The position numbers and the translations under genes are program-made. This document shows, piece by piece, positions 1 through 8,564 of a DNA stretch of 64,000 bases (position 1 is the first letter of the stretch; each line of letters opens with the position of its first letter). Under the pieces are notes generated by a model. The model saw only the letters and a list, made by a program, of their open reading frames with translations. It was not told where the DNA came from and ran no database searches. Origin of the DNA: Eubacteriales bacterium (GTDB lineage Bacteria; Bacillota; Clostridia; Christensenellales; Aristaeellaceae); the NCBI GenBank assembly GCA_028705775.1, contig JAQWCW010000013.1, positions 1 to 64,000 on the forward strand. The letters run 5' to 3'.

Positions 1-1054
1 CTATCGCCTATGACATCGCGCGCAAGACGATCACGATTGCGGAGCTGACGAGCGGCGCGCTGGCACGGCGGCGCTCAATATCACCTACCGCAAGATCGAC
101 GCGACCGCTGTTGACGACGATGACGTGATCGGCTCCAGCGACGGAACGGGGCTCAACACGGGCGTTTTCGCCATCAAAAACGTATACCAGGAAACGGGCG
201 TTATCCCGCTGCTGCTCGCAGCGCCCGGATTTTCCTCCACGCCCGCCATTCATGCCGCGATGTACCAAAACAGCATGAACGTCAACGGGCATTGGAACGT
301 GTACATGCTCTGCGACATACCCATCACTTACGGAGGCACGGCGCTCACGCTCGCAACCGCCGCGACGTGGAAGGGTACGAACGGCTATAACAAGCCGAAC
401 GAAACCGTCTATTTCCCGCTTGCAAAGGGAACGGATGACAAAATCTATCATCTGTCCGTGCTCGCCGGGGCTAACCTCCAGGAGCTTCTTATCGCGCAGG
501 ACGGCATCCCGTACAAAACGGCGAGCAACACCGAATGTCCTATCATCCAAAACCTTTACCTCGGCGCGAACGTGGCGGGGCGCGTCTACGACGACACGCT
601 TATCAACGAAACGCTCAACAAGAACGGCATCGCGTCTGCGGCTTACGTCGGCGGACGCTGGGCGATTTGGGGCTGCCACAGCGCCGATTACGGCGCGGAA
701 AACGGCACCCAAATCAACGTGAGCGAAACCAACCGCATGATGCTCTACTATGTGAGCAACGACTTCCAGCATCGGCGCACGCGCAATGTTGATAAGCCGC
801 TCACGAGCAACGACATCGCAACCATCGTGGCGGAGGAACAGACAAGGCTTGACGCGCTCGTGAAAATCGGCGCGCTGACCTACGGCGTGTGCCATCTGAA
901 CGCGGAGGGCATCGCGCGCAGCGACGTGATGAACGGCGATTATCTGTTTGCTTTCAACGTCACAACTACCCCGCTCGCCAAGAGCCTTACGGCGCTTGTC
1001 AACTGGGTTGCGGACGGCTTCGCCGTGTACTTCGCGGACTATGACGCCGCGTAA
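1..1054 (+). CDS. Phage contractile tail sheath protein (partial, frameshifted near the left edge)
   Basis: C-terminal part of a myophage tail sheath subunit, which polymerises around the tail tube and contracts to drive it into the host. From about base 70 the frame is open to a TAA at 1054 and carries sheath-like features, including NITYRKIDAT near the start and a late NRMMLYYV segment. Upstream of about base 60 the sensible reading (AYDIARKTITIAEL) is in another frame, so one base seems to be missing around 58-64 (GCTGGC where GCTTGGC would restore LGTAALN). That may be a sequencing error or a real lesion. The gene starts before the window. It is followed 18 bp later by the tube gene, the normal sheath-tube order. 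Confidence 0.85.
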
Positions 1055-1072
1055 AGAAGGGAGGGAAAACAA

Positions 1073-1588
1073 ATGCCGCAGAAAGTCTATAACAACGTGG
1101 AAGGTCATCGCGTCATCGACAACGGGCGCGTGGCGGAGGACGTTACCAGCATCACCCTGCCGGACATCAAACACCCCACGACATCCATAGCGTCCAGCGG
1201 TATGGCTATGGATGTGGATATGCCGAACACGACGCATCTTGACGCCATGAGCTTTTCGATAGCTCACAACAACGGCGTGTACTGCAAGAACCTCGCCGAC
1301 CCCGGCAAACACTTCATCGAGCTTCGCGTAGCGCGACAGCGCTATAACGTAGCTGCGGGCGAGATCGAGCACGAGAGCGTCAAATTCCGCATCACGGGCG
1401 TTCATGTGGAGGTCAACAAGGGCAGCATCGAAACCGGCAACCCGTTCGGCAGCACGGACAAGTATTCCATCCTCCGTTACGAGGAAGAAGTCAACGGCGA
1501 GGTCACGACCATCATTGACGCGATGGCGGGCGTCATCAAGATCAACGGGAAGGACTGCACCAACGTAATCGAAAACCTGCTCAACTAA
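1073..1588 (+). CDS. Phage major tail tube protein
   Basis: A 171-residue protein of the P2 FII-like tail tube family; hexameric rings of it form the inner tube inside the sheath. The length and beta-rich content fit (a start MPQKVYNNVEG and a central NTTHLDAMSFSIAHNN region). GGGAGG lies 8-13 bases upstream of the ATG. It sits directly behind the sheath gene and ahead of the tail-assembly chaperone, as in other contractile phages. It is followed by a strong terminator at 1622. Confidence 0.9.
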   Translation: MPQKVYNNVEGHRVIDNGRVAEDVTSITLPDIKHPTTSIASSGMAMDVDMPNTTHLDAMSFSIAHNNGVYCKNLADPGKHFIELRVARQRYNVAAGEIEHESVKFRITGVHVEVNKGSIETGNPFGSTDKYSILRYEEEVNGEVTTIIDAMAGVIKINGKDCTNVIENLLN

Positions 1589-1621
1589 GCAGGTCACAAG
1601 AAAAAACAACATCAAGGCGGG

Positions 1622-1647
1622 AAAAGCGCGAGCGTTCGCGCTTTTTT
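1622..1647 (+). terminator. Intrinsic terminator after tail tube gene
   Basis: Nine-bp stem AAAAGCGCG/CGCGCTTTT with loop AGCGTT, ending in a T-run. Lies between the very abundant tube protein gene and the chaperone, so it probably lowers downstream expression rather than ending the operon. The same six-base loop recurs at 17531. Confidence 0.75.
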
Positions 1648-1673
1648 CGCCTCATAAAAAAGGAGAAAGAATA

Positions 1674-2117
1674 ATGAATAACGAGGAAAAAATCAAGAGC
1701 ACCGAGAGCACCGAGAACGTCGTGAGCGCAGAGAGCGCAGACCCGAAGCCCGCCGTTATCAGCGACCCGCAGGAAGCGATCCGCAAAATGGCGATGGGAA
1801 CCATCAAACTGCAAACGCCCATCCGCGCCGGTGGCGTGGACGTGATGGCGCTCGATTACGACTTTTCCAAGCTAACGGGCAAGGAATACGCGGACGCGAT
1901 GGATAAGGACGCGAACACCATGAGCATGTTCCGCATTTCCAACAAACAGGCTTTGTGCCTGTTCGCCTGCGCCGCGGCAAAGGTGACAAGCGGTATCGAC
2001 GCGAGGGATATTGAGGATCGCATTGGCATCCAAGATAGCATTAAGGCGGTGCAGCTTGCCACGATTTTTTTCGTAGCTTCTGCGCGGGAGGGAAACAAGC
2101 GTATTACGAACGGATAA
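1674..2117 (+). CDS. Tail assembly chaperone, short (G-like) product
   Basis: A 147-residue chaperone that, in the lambda G/GT and P2 E/E' systems, coats the tape measure protein during tail assembly. The acidic Ser/Glu-rich N-terminus (residues 1-35) precedes a helical domain. AAGGAG lies 7 bases before the ATG. Near its 3' end, at 2090-2096, is the canonical slippery heptamer G GGA AAC in the right phase. A -1 slip yields a longer GT-like product (separate entry). The position between tube and tape-measure-side genes supports the call. Confidence 0.85.
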   Translation: MNNEEKIKSTESTENVVSAESADPKPAVISDPQEAIRKMAMGTIKLQTPIRAGGVDVMALDYDFSKLTGKEYADAMDKDANTMSMFRISNKQALCLFACAAAKVTSGIDARDIEDRIGIQDSIKAVQLATIFFVASAREGNKRITNG

Positions 2118-2236
2118 CGGACGCCGCAATCGCAAGCCACACTCCCATAACTGATTTTCTTGATATGCCTATCATGCGCTGTATGGAGTTTTGCAACGCG
2201 ATCCATGCGGTGCTATCCAGGGCGCGCAAGAATTGA
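1674..2236 (+). CDS. Tail assembly chaperone, -1 frameshift (GT-like) product
   Basis: Reading frame 0 to the slippery heptamer GGGAAAC (2090-2096), then shifting -1, gives a 187-residue fusion. The added 46 residues begin QAYYERITDAAIASH and end LSRARKN before TGA at 2234. The extension has no start codon of its own, is compact and helical, and carries a typical tail-chaperone T-domain look. Known family rule: a small fraction of ribosomes make the GT form, and its T part binds the tape measure protein. What is seen is the heptamer in correct phase plus an intact -1 frame; the frameshift itself is inferred. Confidence 0.8.
2090..2096 (+). promoter_or_regulatory. Programmed -1 ribosomal frameshift slippery site
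   Basis: G GGA AAC (X XXY YYZ with X=G, Y=A, Z=C), in frame with codons GAG GGA AAC of the chaperone. Close in type to the lambda GGGAAAG site. No strong stimulatory stem was seen within the next 10 bases. Confidence 0.8.
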
Positions 2237-2239
2237 CAC

Positions 2240-2268
2240 GCGGCGCGGGTTATCCCGCGCCGCTTTTT
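2240..2268 (+). terminator. Intrinsic terminator between chaperone and gpD genes
   Basis: Perfect 10-bp stem GCGGCGCGGG/CCCGCGCCGC, loop TTAT, then five T. It overlaps the leader of the next gene, whose GGAGG follows at once, so it is probably partial and sets the ratio of tail proteins. Confidence 0.75.
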
Positions 2269-2281
2269 CGGAGGCGGTATG

Positions 2282-3199
2282 ATGCAACTGATTTACGAGG
2301 GAACGGATATTACGGACTACATCGTAATCCGCAAGTGTATACACACGGACGTTTCCGGCGGGCGTTGCGACTGCCTCGACATCGAGTTAGAGAACGCCGA
2401 AAGATGGCTGCGGTGGGGTCCCAAGCAAGACGATACGCTAGAGGTCAAGGTAAACGGCTATACGACGGGAAAAATGTACCTCAACACCGTATTGCCGGAG
2501 GACGACCATTTCCGCATCATCGCAACAAGCCTAAAAAGCGCCGCGAAGCGCAAAGCATGGCAATCCTTTTCAAATGCCAAAATCAAAGATATTTTTAGCG
2601 CCTGCTCCGCGCAATGCGGCATGGAGTGGCGCGCATACGGAATTGACGAGAACGCAGTATATCCATACATTGAACGAAAGAACGAAGGTTGCGCGGCCTT
2701 TTTGGATAGGATCACCCACCTAGAGGGCGCTACGCTGAAATGCGTTTGCGGCAGATTTGCGGGGATCGGAATTGAGTACGCGCAAGGGCTCAACGCCGTA
2801 CATCGCATTCAGATCGGAGAGAACCAACGCGGAACGGAGTACAGCCGACGCGACGCGCTGAAATACTCCGCCATCACCATCAAAACACCTTACGCAGAAG
2901 CGACCGCGATTGACGAAAGCGCGCATTGGCAAGAGCGACAAGTATATACGGAACTCCCGGCAGGCGGTAACGTGCAGGCTGGCAGATGGGCGCGCGGGCT
3001 GCTGCTTACGAACAATAGAACAGCGGAAAGGTTTACTTTGCGGAGCGACTTCAACGCGGGCATGACCGCGCTTGCTCGCGTGGACATAGAAAGCGCCGCA
3101 GACGTCGCCGGGGAATGGGTCGTTGATGCTGCGACGCACGACCTTTTCAACATGAGGACGACGGTTGAAATGCTGAGAACCGTAACGACTATCAGATAA
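2282..3199 (+). CDS. Baseplate hub protein, late control gpD-like
   Basis: About 305 residues matching the P2 gpD / Mu gp44 hub family: N-terminal beta domain (MQLIYEGTDITDYI, a typical first strand pair), then a hub fold with the WHAT-like region replaced by LKCVCGRFAGIG. The hub closes the distal end of the tail tube and carries the spike. GGAGG lies 8 bases before the second of two adjacent ATGs (2279, 2282). Here it comes before the tape measure gene, unlike P2 where D is last. Confidence 0.75.
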   Translation: MQLIYEGTDITDYIVIRKCIHTDVSGGRCDCLDIELENAERWLRWGPKQDDTLEVKVNGYTTGKMYLNTVLPEDDHFRIIATSLKSAAKRKAWQSFSNAKIKDIFSACSAQCGMEWRAYGIDENAVYPYIERKNEGCAAFLDRITHLEGATLKCVCGRFAGIGIEYAQGLNAVHRIQIGENQRGTEYSRRDALKYSAITIKTPYAEATAIDESAHWQERQVYTELPAGGNVQAGRWARGLLLTNNRTAERFTLRSDFNAGMTALARVDIESAADVAGEWVVDAATHDLFNMRTTVEMLRTVTTIR

Positions 3200-3214
3200 G
3201 CGAGTGTGAAAACA

Positions 3215-3412
3215 ATGCCATACGGAGCTTGCATAGAGCGCGGCGCTGTCGTTTCGGTGGCGGACGGGCTTTACATCGTGCGCTCATTGACGCGCGACGG
3301 CATCATTACGCCCGCGATACCGGCGATAAGCGGAACGTATCAAGCTGACGATACGGTTTATTTTTTCTTGTTTCCCGATGGACACGGGGCAATCCTCGCG
3401 GCGTTTACATAA
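3215..3412 (+). CDS. Small phage tail protein of unknown function
   Basis: A 65-residue beta-rich protein (MPYGACIERGAVVSVADG...) between the gpD hub and the tape measure gene. A GTG at 3206 in the same frame would add three residues; I prefer the ATG because GAGTG lies 8 bases upstream. Position and strand-rich content suggest a hub or spike-associated OB-like protein, but no family was recognised. Confidence 0.6.
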   Translation: MPYGACIERGAVVSVADGLYIVRSLTRDGIITPAIPAISGTYQADDTVYFFLFPDGHGAILAAFT

Positions 3413-3445
3413 GCCTGCCGCCGCGAAACATGAGGCGGTGATACT

Positions 3446-6400
3446 ATGGCGCAGCAAACCCTTCATACCGTCGTAACGCTGGGCGGTCATGTAGATAATT
3501 CCTTTGGCAAAATCGGCGACGCGCTTTTCAACATGGGTAGCCAAGTCAACCTTCTTAGCCAAAAAATTATCGGATTTGGCAAAGATAGCGTTGAAACCTA
3601 TGTGAAGTACGACGATCTGATGCGCGAAGTGCAGGCCGTAGGCGAATTTTCGGACGCGGAAGTAAAGGCGCTGGACGAAATCAACAGAGAGATCGCCAAG
3701 ACAACGGTCTACTCCAACACACAAGCCGCGGAAGCGGAAGTCATTATGGGTCAGTACGGCATGAGCATTGCCGACATCAAGGCGATGCTCCCAAGCGTGC
3801 TTGACCTCGCAATGGCGGGCAATATCGAAATCAAAGACAGCATAGACTACCTCTATTCCAGCCTTATGAGTTTGGGCGAGGGCGTCGATTATGCGGGCGT
3901 GCTGACGGACCAGATGGCAAAAACCGCTGCTATCGGCGCGACCGACGTTGACACGCTGGGCGACAGCCTTATGCGTCTGGGCAGCGGCGCGCAGATGTTC
4001 AAGGGCGGAAGCACCGAAATCCTTACGATCCTTACCGCCATGAGCCGGTTCGGACAAGACCAACGCGGCGCGGCGGCAGGCACTTGGATCAGAAACTTCA
4101 TGCTCTCCCTCGCGGCTCCCGCGGGCAACATCGACGATATTGTTGACGCGATGGAACAGCTTGGCGTAGCCGAGGAAGAAATAGCCGAGTACGCCGACAA
4201 CCATAGCACAGGCGTTACGGCGGCTGCTGTAAACAGTCTTGTCGAGGACGGCTTGCGGATATACGATGACGCCGGAAACCTCTTGCCCGCCATCGAAATC
4301 ATCAAGAGCTTGCGCGATACCGTGCGCGGAAGCGATGAATACGCGGACGATCTAAGCGAACTTACGGGCGCGCTCGCGCAATCGGGCGGCGACATCGAAG
4401 CGTTTATGTCGAGCACCGAAGGGCTGACGGATAACGCCTTGTACGGCGTTTTTCGTCAGATATTCGGGCGGCGCGGCATTTCTACGGCGCTCAACCTAAT
4501 CGGCATAACCGATGAGGAATGGGATAGCTACTGGACAGACATTGTAAACAGCGAGGGCTTTGCCGAGAGCATGGGCGAAACCATGCAGGGCGGGCTAGGC
4601 GGCGCGCTGCGCGAACTCGAAGCCTCGTGGGGCGAGTTTAAGACGACGTTCGGCGAAACGATAGCGCCCGTCGTTGAGGACGTGGCCGATTGGCTAAGCG
4701 ACATCGTAACATCGCTTAGCGAAATGGACGCCGACAGCATGAACGCGCTTGTGAGCGGGCTTGCCGCAATCGCGGCGGTCGGCCCCGGCTTGATGATCGT
4801 TGGCGGCGCGTTGAAGCTGATCGGCTTTCTTTGCACCCCGGCAGGGCTGATAACGCTTGCCGTTACCGCCATTGCTGGATTGACGCTATACCTTACGCAA
4901 CTTGCGGAAACCGAATGGAAGGGCAATTTCGGAACGCTGGAGCTTGACCTTCAAGAGCTACAATCCTATGCGGATGGCGTGAAAACAAAGTTTGACAACA
5001 CAATAACCGCGCTATCCGAGTTTGACACGGCCATTGCGACGACCGCCGAAAACTATCAGAGCCTTACGACCGCCTTTTCATCCGACCTCATAACCGCCGT
5101 ACTCACAAACAAGGAGCTGACCGAGGAGGATAAAACCGCCCTTATTGGTTACGGTGAAAATATCATCGGCACCATTAAAGACGGCATAACGCTCAAAAAG
5201 GGCGAAGCGCTGCAACTGACCGATATTCTCTTTGGCGATATGCAAACGCCGGAGGAAACGGACGCATTTACAAGTCTTGTCGATTGGGAGGATCAATATT
5301 ATCAAGGCTTGTACGGGCAAGCCGAGGCTATCGGACAGAAGCTGCGCGACGCGCTTACCGAGGCGCTACAAGACGGGAGCCTTGACGAGGGCGACCGAAT
5401 GGCGATACAGGCGCAAGTGGACCGCCTCAACGAGATACAGGCGCAAATCGCAAACGCCATAAGCCAGCAGGAGTATTATACGCAGCTCCATAAGGCGCAA
5501 AGCGTTTCTTGGGATAGCGTAAGCGAATACCTAGAAGGCAACGAGGAAGCGCAGGCTACCGAGATCAAGGCGCTAGAGGATTGGTGGCACAGAACCTACG
5601 GCGAAAAGCGCGCGGCGTGGCAATACAACTACGATAACGCGGGGACCGACGCGGAGCGCCAAACCTTAACCGAGCAATGGGGCATTGTCGAGAGCGAGCT
5701 TAACCGTGAGTATCAAGAATACGTCACGAGCACGCAAGAAAAATACGGAGAACTTGCGCGCGCCGCTTTTGACACGCTGATGAACGGAAGCGATTACTCG
5801 GACGCTTGGAATTTCATCAAGCAAGTATACGCTGACGGAGCGCCTACGGTTGACGAAAGCGGATTTCTGGACTTTGGGGAGAGGGATTGGAGCAAGTATT
5901 TTCCGAACGGGAAAATACCGACGCTGGAGGATGCCGACGATCCCAATTCCATGTACAACCAACTCTACAAACTGTGGTACGCGCAAAAGGGAATTACGGG
6001 ATTAGGCGACGGGCTAACCTCCTTCCTCAATCCCTACATGGGCTATGACGAGGTAAGCGCCATACCGGGATATATCGACGCAGCCCTAGCCCTTATGGAC
6101 TACACCTACACCATATCGCAGAAGCAGGCGGAGGAAAACAACCTAGTCGGGTCTAACACCCTCGTTCGAGAGGACGAAACACCGACAATCGGCGAAATCG
6201 ACGCAACAGCGGTTGTGCCGGAAGTAACCAAGTACACCGCAGAAATGGCGCGCGAAGCCATCAGCGGGGCGTTTGGCGAAAACGCAGGCGATAGCTCGCT
6301 GTTTTACAACCTACGGCGCGGAATGGAAGCGGAAAGCCAACCGTATGTGTCCTACTGGATGCAGAATTACGATAGGTTTTCCAACCGGGAGCAGCGCCAA

Positions 6401-7258
6401 ACGTGGGATGACGTTGTTGACCAGCTAAAGGGTCAGTACGATTTTAGCAAGGTGTTGGCGGGCGATACCGCCGCAATCGCCCAAAGCAGATGGTCGGATC
6501 AGTACGCCGCTTACAGCCTGCTCTACGGCAAAGCAAGCGAGAACGCCGAGCAATACCGCATCGAAGCCGTCGTGGAAGCCGATACGACGGGCGCGGAGGC
6601 GCAGATCGGAGAGCTCGACGGAACGCCCGTAAGCCTAGACGTTGATACAGACGGGCTTGCGCCGGAGGGCGCGGAGGGTATCGAAATCGGCGCGGAAGTG
6701 GTCGGCGCGGACGACGCGGCGGCGACGGCTAACGCGGGCGCGCAAGGCGTTATGGACGCAAACCCGCTCGGCATCGACGTAAACCTACCTGACGGCGGCG
6801 CGCTGGGAAGCACGTTCGCCGCGAACGCGCAAGCCTCGTTGAGCGCCAACCCCGGAAGCTATACGGTATACATACGCACCGTTGGCAGCTTGCCGAACAT
6901 CAAAGGCACAAATCGGTTCGGGCTATTCGCCGAGGGCGGACGCACGGACGAACCCGCCATATTCGGCGAAGTGCCGGGGCTTGCTGAATGGGCTATCCCG
7001 GAGGAACACAGCGACAGGACGGCGGAGCTTCTCGACGCGGCGCGCGCAGCGAGCGGATTTACATGGCCCGAACTCATATCTCGCAACGGAGGGCTGAACG
7101 CCAACCCGAACCAAACGCCTACGCAGATTGTCTATTCTCCGACGATATACGCGACCGACGCGCAAGGCGTTGAGGAAAAGCTCAAAGAGGACAAGGAAAG
7201 GCTGGATAAGTGGTGGAGCGAAAAGCGGCTTCACGATGAAGTGGAGGTGTACTCCTGA
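3446..7258 (+). CDS. Tail tape measure protein
   Basis: The largest gene in the phage (1270 residues), as expected for the protein whose length sets tail length. Residues about 50-330 resemble the TP901-type tape measure core (KYDDLMREVQAVGEFS, AQMFKGG, AAAGTWIRNFM). Residues about 431-485 form two adjacent hydrophobic segments rich in Gly/Ala, the usual membrane-inserting part used during DNA ejection. The rest is helical and charged, ending in a Gly/Ala-rich stretch before WWSEKRLHDEVEVYS. The TGA overlaps the ATG of the next gene (TGATG), implying coupling. Confidence 0.92.
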   Translation: MAQQTLHTVVTLGGHVDNSFGKIGDALFNMGSQVNLLSQKIIGFGKDSVETYVKYDDLMREVQAVGEFSDAEVKALDEINREIAKTTVYSNTQAAEAEVIMGQYGMSIADIKAMLPSVLDLAMAGNIEIKDSIDYLYSSLMSLGEGVDYAGVLTDQMAKTAAIGATDVDTLGDSLMRLGSGAQMFKGGSTEILTILTAMSRFGQDQRGAAAGTWIRNFMLSLAAPAGNIDDIVDAMEQLGVAEEEIAEYADNHSTGVTAAAVNSLVEDGLRIYDDAGNLLPAIEIIKSLRDTVRGSDEYADDLSELTGALAQSGGDIEAFMSSTEGLTDNALYGVFRQIFGRRGISTALNLIGITDEEWDSYWTDIVNSEGFAESMGETMQGGLGGALRELEASWGEFKTTFGETIAPVVEDVADWLSDIVTSLSEMDADSMNALVSGLAAIAAVGPGLMIVGGALKLIGFLCTPAGLITLAVTAIAGLTLYLTQLAETEWKGNFGTLELDLQELQSYADGVKTKFDNTITALSEFDTAIATTAENYQSLTTAFSSDLITAVLTNKELTEEDKTALIGYGENIIGTIKDGITLKKGEALQLTDILFGDMQTPEETDAFTSLVDWEDQYYQGLYGQAEAIGQKLRDALTEALQDGSLDEGDRMAIQAQVDRLNEIQAQIANAISQQEYYTQLHKAQSVSWDSVSEYLEGNEEAQATEIKALEDWWHRTYGEKRAAWQYNYDNAGTDAERQTLTEQWGIVESELNREYQEYVTSTQEKYGELARAAFDTLMNGSDYSDAWNFIKQVYADGAPTVDESGFLDFGERDWSKYFPNGKIPTLEDADDPNSMYNQLYKLWYAQKGITGLGDGLTSFLNPYMGYDEVSAIPGYIDAALALMDYTYTISQKQAEENNLVGSNTLVREDETPTIGEIDATAVVPEVTKYTAEMAREAISGAFGENAGDSSLFYNLRRGMEAESQPYVSYWMQNYDRFSNREQRQTWDDVVDQLKGQYDFSKVLAGDTAAIAQSRWSDQYAAYSLLYGKASENAEQYRIEAVVEADTTGAEAQIGELDGTPVSLDVDTDGLAPEGAEGIEIGAEVVGADDAAATANAGAQGVMDANPLGIDVNLPDGGALGSTFAANAQASLSANPGSYTVYIRTVGSLPNIKGTNRFGLFAEGGRTDEPAIFGEVPGLAEWAIPEEHSDRTAELLDAARAASGFTWPELISRNGGLNANPNQTPTQIVYSPTIYATDAQGVEEKLKEDKERLDKWWSEKRLHDEVEVYS

Positions 7259-7488
7259 TGCGTTATAGCGGTTATGTGTACTATTGCAGCGCCGGGGAAA
7301 CATTCGACAGCATAGCGCTTGCCACGCTTGGCGATGAAAAATACGCCTGCGAGCTGATGAACGCAAACCCCGGCATCAGCAACGTCAGCGTGTTTAGCGG
7401 CGGCGAAGTGATCCTTATGCCCGAAATCGAGGTCACAGAGGGCGAATATACACCCGCGCCAAGCAACGCACCGTGGAAGGAGGCGTAG
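7258..7488 (+). CDS. Tail protein X, LysM-like
   Basis: A 76-residue gpX-type protein with one LysM-like fold: YYCSAGETFDSIA at the start, a central LMNANPGI and a closing VILMPEI. P2 gpX is a small tail-tip/baseplate protein needed for assembly. Its ATG overlaps the tape measure stop. It ends in TAG, and the next gene's ATG is in the same frame two codons later with no other stop, so any readthrough would make a gpX-gpU fusion. Confidence 0.8.
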   Translation: MRYSGYVYYCSAGETFDSIALATLGDEKYACELMNANPGISNVSVFSGGEVILMPEIEVTEGEYTPAPSNAPWKEA

Positions 7489-7491
7489 CGC

Positions 7492-8217
7492 ATGGGTCAG
7501 ATCGCTAAATGGGGGGATTTAACTTTCCTTGTCACGGCAAACGTGATCCACAGTTTTACGAACTTTACAATCAAAAACTCGTGCAACACCGAAACAAAAA
7601 ACTGTCAAGGGCAGGATTACCTTACCAAGAAAAGCATCAAACCCGCGGAGGTCAGTTTTAACGTGCCGCTCAACGCTTTTACCGGCTGCAATGTGGAACA
7701 GAGCGCAAAAAACTACCTTTATGCCGCGAGAGCGGGGCGTTGCCACTATATCTACATCGGGGGTACGAAGCTGCTGCCGTTTCAATTCCGCCTTACTGAA
7801 ACCAGTATATCGGATTTGGTGCTATCCCCAACCGGCAAATGGATTTCATGCACCGTAAAGCTCACCATGAAGCAAGGAACCCAAGACGATAGCAGCGTAA
7901 CGACAGGCGGAGGCAGCAGCGGAGGTGGCAGCAGCGGCGGAGGCTCGTCAAGCCCACCTAAGAAAACCACGGCAAAAAAACCCACAACAAAGAAAACGTC
8001 TGCCGTATCTGTCGTAGGCGCTGTGGTCGGTGCCGTTGTTGCAGCGGTGAGCACCGTCAAAAAGGTCGTAAGCGTCGTCTCGACCGTATCAAACGCAATC
8101 AAAACGGCGGCGGCTGTCGTCAACAAGGCGAAAACCGTAAGCAAACCGGCCGCACCTAAACCCGTCGTAAAGCCCGCGAGAGTGCAAAACACGAAAATCA
8201 AACGCATGGCGAAGTAA
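7492..8217 (+). CDS. Tail protein U-like with Gly/Ser linker and Lys-rich tail
   Basis: Residues 1-130 resemble the gpU family of phage tail proteins (MGQIAKWGDLTFLVT start, later LVLSPTGKWISCTVKLTM). Residues about 138-152 are a GGGSS repeat linker, followed by Pro/Lys/Thr-rich sequence, then an Ala/Val-rich helix (about 165-215) and a basic end. P2 gpU alone is about 160 residues, so the last 90 are an unusual addition that could be membrane- or DNA-interacting. The gene lies between gpX and the gp25 gene. Confidence 0.7.
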   Translation: MGQIAKWGDLTFLVTANVIHSFTNFTIKNSCNTETKNCQGQDYLTKKSIKPAEVSFNVPLNAFTGCNVEQSAKNYLYAARAGRCHYIYIGGTKLLPFQFRLTETSISDLVLSPTGKWISCTVKLTMKQGTQDDSSVTTGGGSSGGGSSGGGSSSPPKKTTAKKPTTKKTSAVSVVGAVVGAVVAAVSTVKKVVSVVSTVSNAIKTAAAVVNKAKTVSKPAAPKPVVKPARVQNTKIKRMAK

Positions 8218-8228
8218 GGAGGTGCGGC

Positions 8229-8543
8229 ATGGCTCAATACACGATAGACAATCGGGATGCGCCGATTGATTTTGAGATTGACGGCATCATTCCACGCACG
8301 ATACAGAATGCCAAAAATCTGCTGATGTGTCACAAGGGCGAAGTGCCTTACGACCGCCTGCGAGGGTTCGACCCCACGCTTTACGATCTGCCGATGCAGG
8401 AGCTTTCGGAAGCCCTCCTGCCGGAGCTTGACCGCGTGATGATGTGGGAGCCGGACGCGGAGGTAGTCAGCGCAGAGTGCAGCCTTGACGCGAACGGAGA
8501 GGTCTACATACGCGCCGTAATTGAGATCAACATCGAGGGCTAA
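8229..8543 (+). CDS. Baseplate wedge protein, gp25/W-like
   Basis: A 104-residue protein of the GPW/gp25 family, which docks the first sheath ring on the baseplate. Start MAQYTIDNRDAPIDFEIDG and the conserved late segment with ELDRVMMWEPDAEV fit the family, as does its place directly before gpJ. AAGGAGG precedes the ATG by 4-10 bases. Confidence 0.75.
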   Translation: MAQYTIDNRDAPIDFEIDGIIPRTIQNAKNLLMCHKGEVPYDRLRGFDPTLYDLPMQELSEALLPELDRVMMWEPDAEVVSAECSLDANGEVYIRAVIEINIEG

Positions 8544-8564
8544 CGCTGGAAGGGCGGTGACGAC

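Noticed and set aside
8..1615. Long minus-strand frame opposite the sheath and tube genes
   Set aside because: Antisense shadow of two recognisable tail genes; low-complexity Arg/Val/Ala composition.
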